Positions 15,524 through 15,780 of a DNA stretch of 15,780 nt are shown one piece after another. The notes beneath the pieces were generated by a model. It was not told the DNA's origin, did no database searches, and was given only the letters and a program-made list of their open reading frames with translations. The position numbers and the translations under genes are program-made. Source of the DNA: JANXQE01 sp035294005 (GTDB lineage Bacteria; Verrucomicrobiota; Verrucomicrobiia; Limisphaerales; UBA8199); contig DATGLT010000308.1 in assembly GCA_035294005.1 (NCBI GenBank), forward strand, positions 1-15,780, in the 5' to 3' direction. The first letter of the stretch is position 1, and every line of letters starts with the position of its first letter.

Positions 15524-15780
15524 ATTTAAGGTTCAATTTCGATATCTATGAATCAGAATAAAAAACTTTGAAGGAGAGTCCGGCTGCGGCCTCCCGCATA
15601 AAAGTTTGCGAATGATAAAGGCAGGCGAGGGACAGTCAAGCAAAGGGGACTCGCGGACGCGCGCGCTCGGAGCGCACGGCGTTGAAGTGTTCAGAATTCA
15701 AAACTCAAATCAAAATGACATGCCTCTCGACACTGCCCGGGCCATTTGAAAAACTCCGCGGCGGTGAAACAAACCCGACA
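15524..15780. other. Upstream region of enolase, no gene recognised
   Basis: The first 80 bp are AT-rich and must hold the enolase promoter, but no clear -35/-10 pair was found. A short hairpin GCGCTC-G-GAGCGC lies at 15663-15675. An ATG at 15715 opens a plus-strand frame of 22 codons that runs out of the window; it has no ribosome site and no recognisable sequence. Confidence 0.5.

Noticed and set aside
14423..15529. A 368-codon open frame antisense to enolase (+ strand)
   Set aside because: Enolase on the other strand is certain and conserved over its whole length. The antisense translation is low-complexity, rich in Gly, His, Gln and Val, and matches no family; it is a by-product of codon bias.
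15715..15780. ATG opening a plus-strand frame at the window edge
   Set aside because: Only 22 codons are visible, with no ribosome site and no recognisable sequence. It cannot be told from chance.

Overview
The window looks like chromosome of a moderately GC-rich bacterium of the Verrucomicrobiota, probably near Pedosphaera/Limisphaerales. The lineage call is inference. It rests on a very large secreted beta-solenoid protein with the C-terminal module typical of that group, on a signal-peptide-bearing Gfo/Idh/MocA-like protein, and on the near absence of Shine-Dalgarno sequences. No rRNA, tRNA, CRISPR array, insertion sequence or prophage gene was seen.

Layout. (1) Positions 1-279 (+) hold the 3' half of a trpG/pabA glutamine amidotransferase. 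It converges on a minus-strand secreted MocA-like oxidoreductase (286-1254). (2) Positions 1402-4044 (-) encode a large secreted beta-solenoid protein. (3) A non-coding stretch of about 330 bp (4045-4378) separates it from a plus-strand cluster and carries a perfect 20-bp palindrome next to a TATTAT box. (4) Positions 4379-12167 (+) form the main locus: a NarX/DesK-type histidine kinase, a NarL-type response regulator, an outer-membrane channel, a lipoprotein membrane-fusion protein, a CzcA-type heavy-metal RND pump and a PII-like signalling protein. Four of the five junctions are 4-base ATGA overlaps. The only real gap (6118-6209, between regulator and channel) holds alternating GTAG/CTAC half-sites and an extended -10 box. 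(5) Positions 12197-15523 (-) carry a small coiled-coil protein, a secreted Ntn-type (C45/phospholipase-B-like) hydrolase coupled to it, and enolase with a strong intrinsic terminator.

How the genes fit together. The plus-strand cluster reads as a self-contained regulated efflux system. The two-component pair senses a membrane or envelope signal and probably acts at the gap before the channel gene. Channel, adaptor and pump form a tripartite CzcCBA-like exporter with the Asp/Asp/Glu proton-relay motif of divalent-metal pumps. The PII protein aligns gap-free with E. coli GlnB over the core but lacks the uridylylated tyrosine, so it probably couples pump activity to an adenylate or metabolite signal. 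This TCS + RND + PII arrangement is the most interesting object in the window. The other genes are ordinary or poorly characterised secreted proteins.
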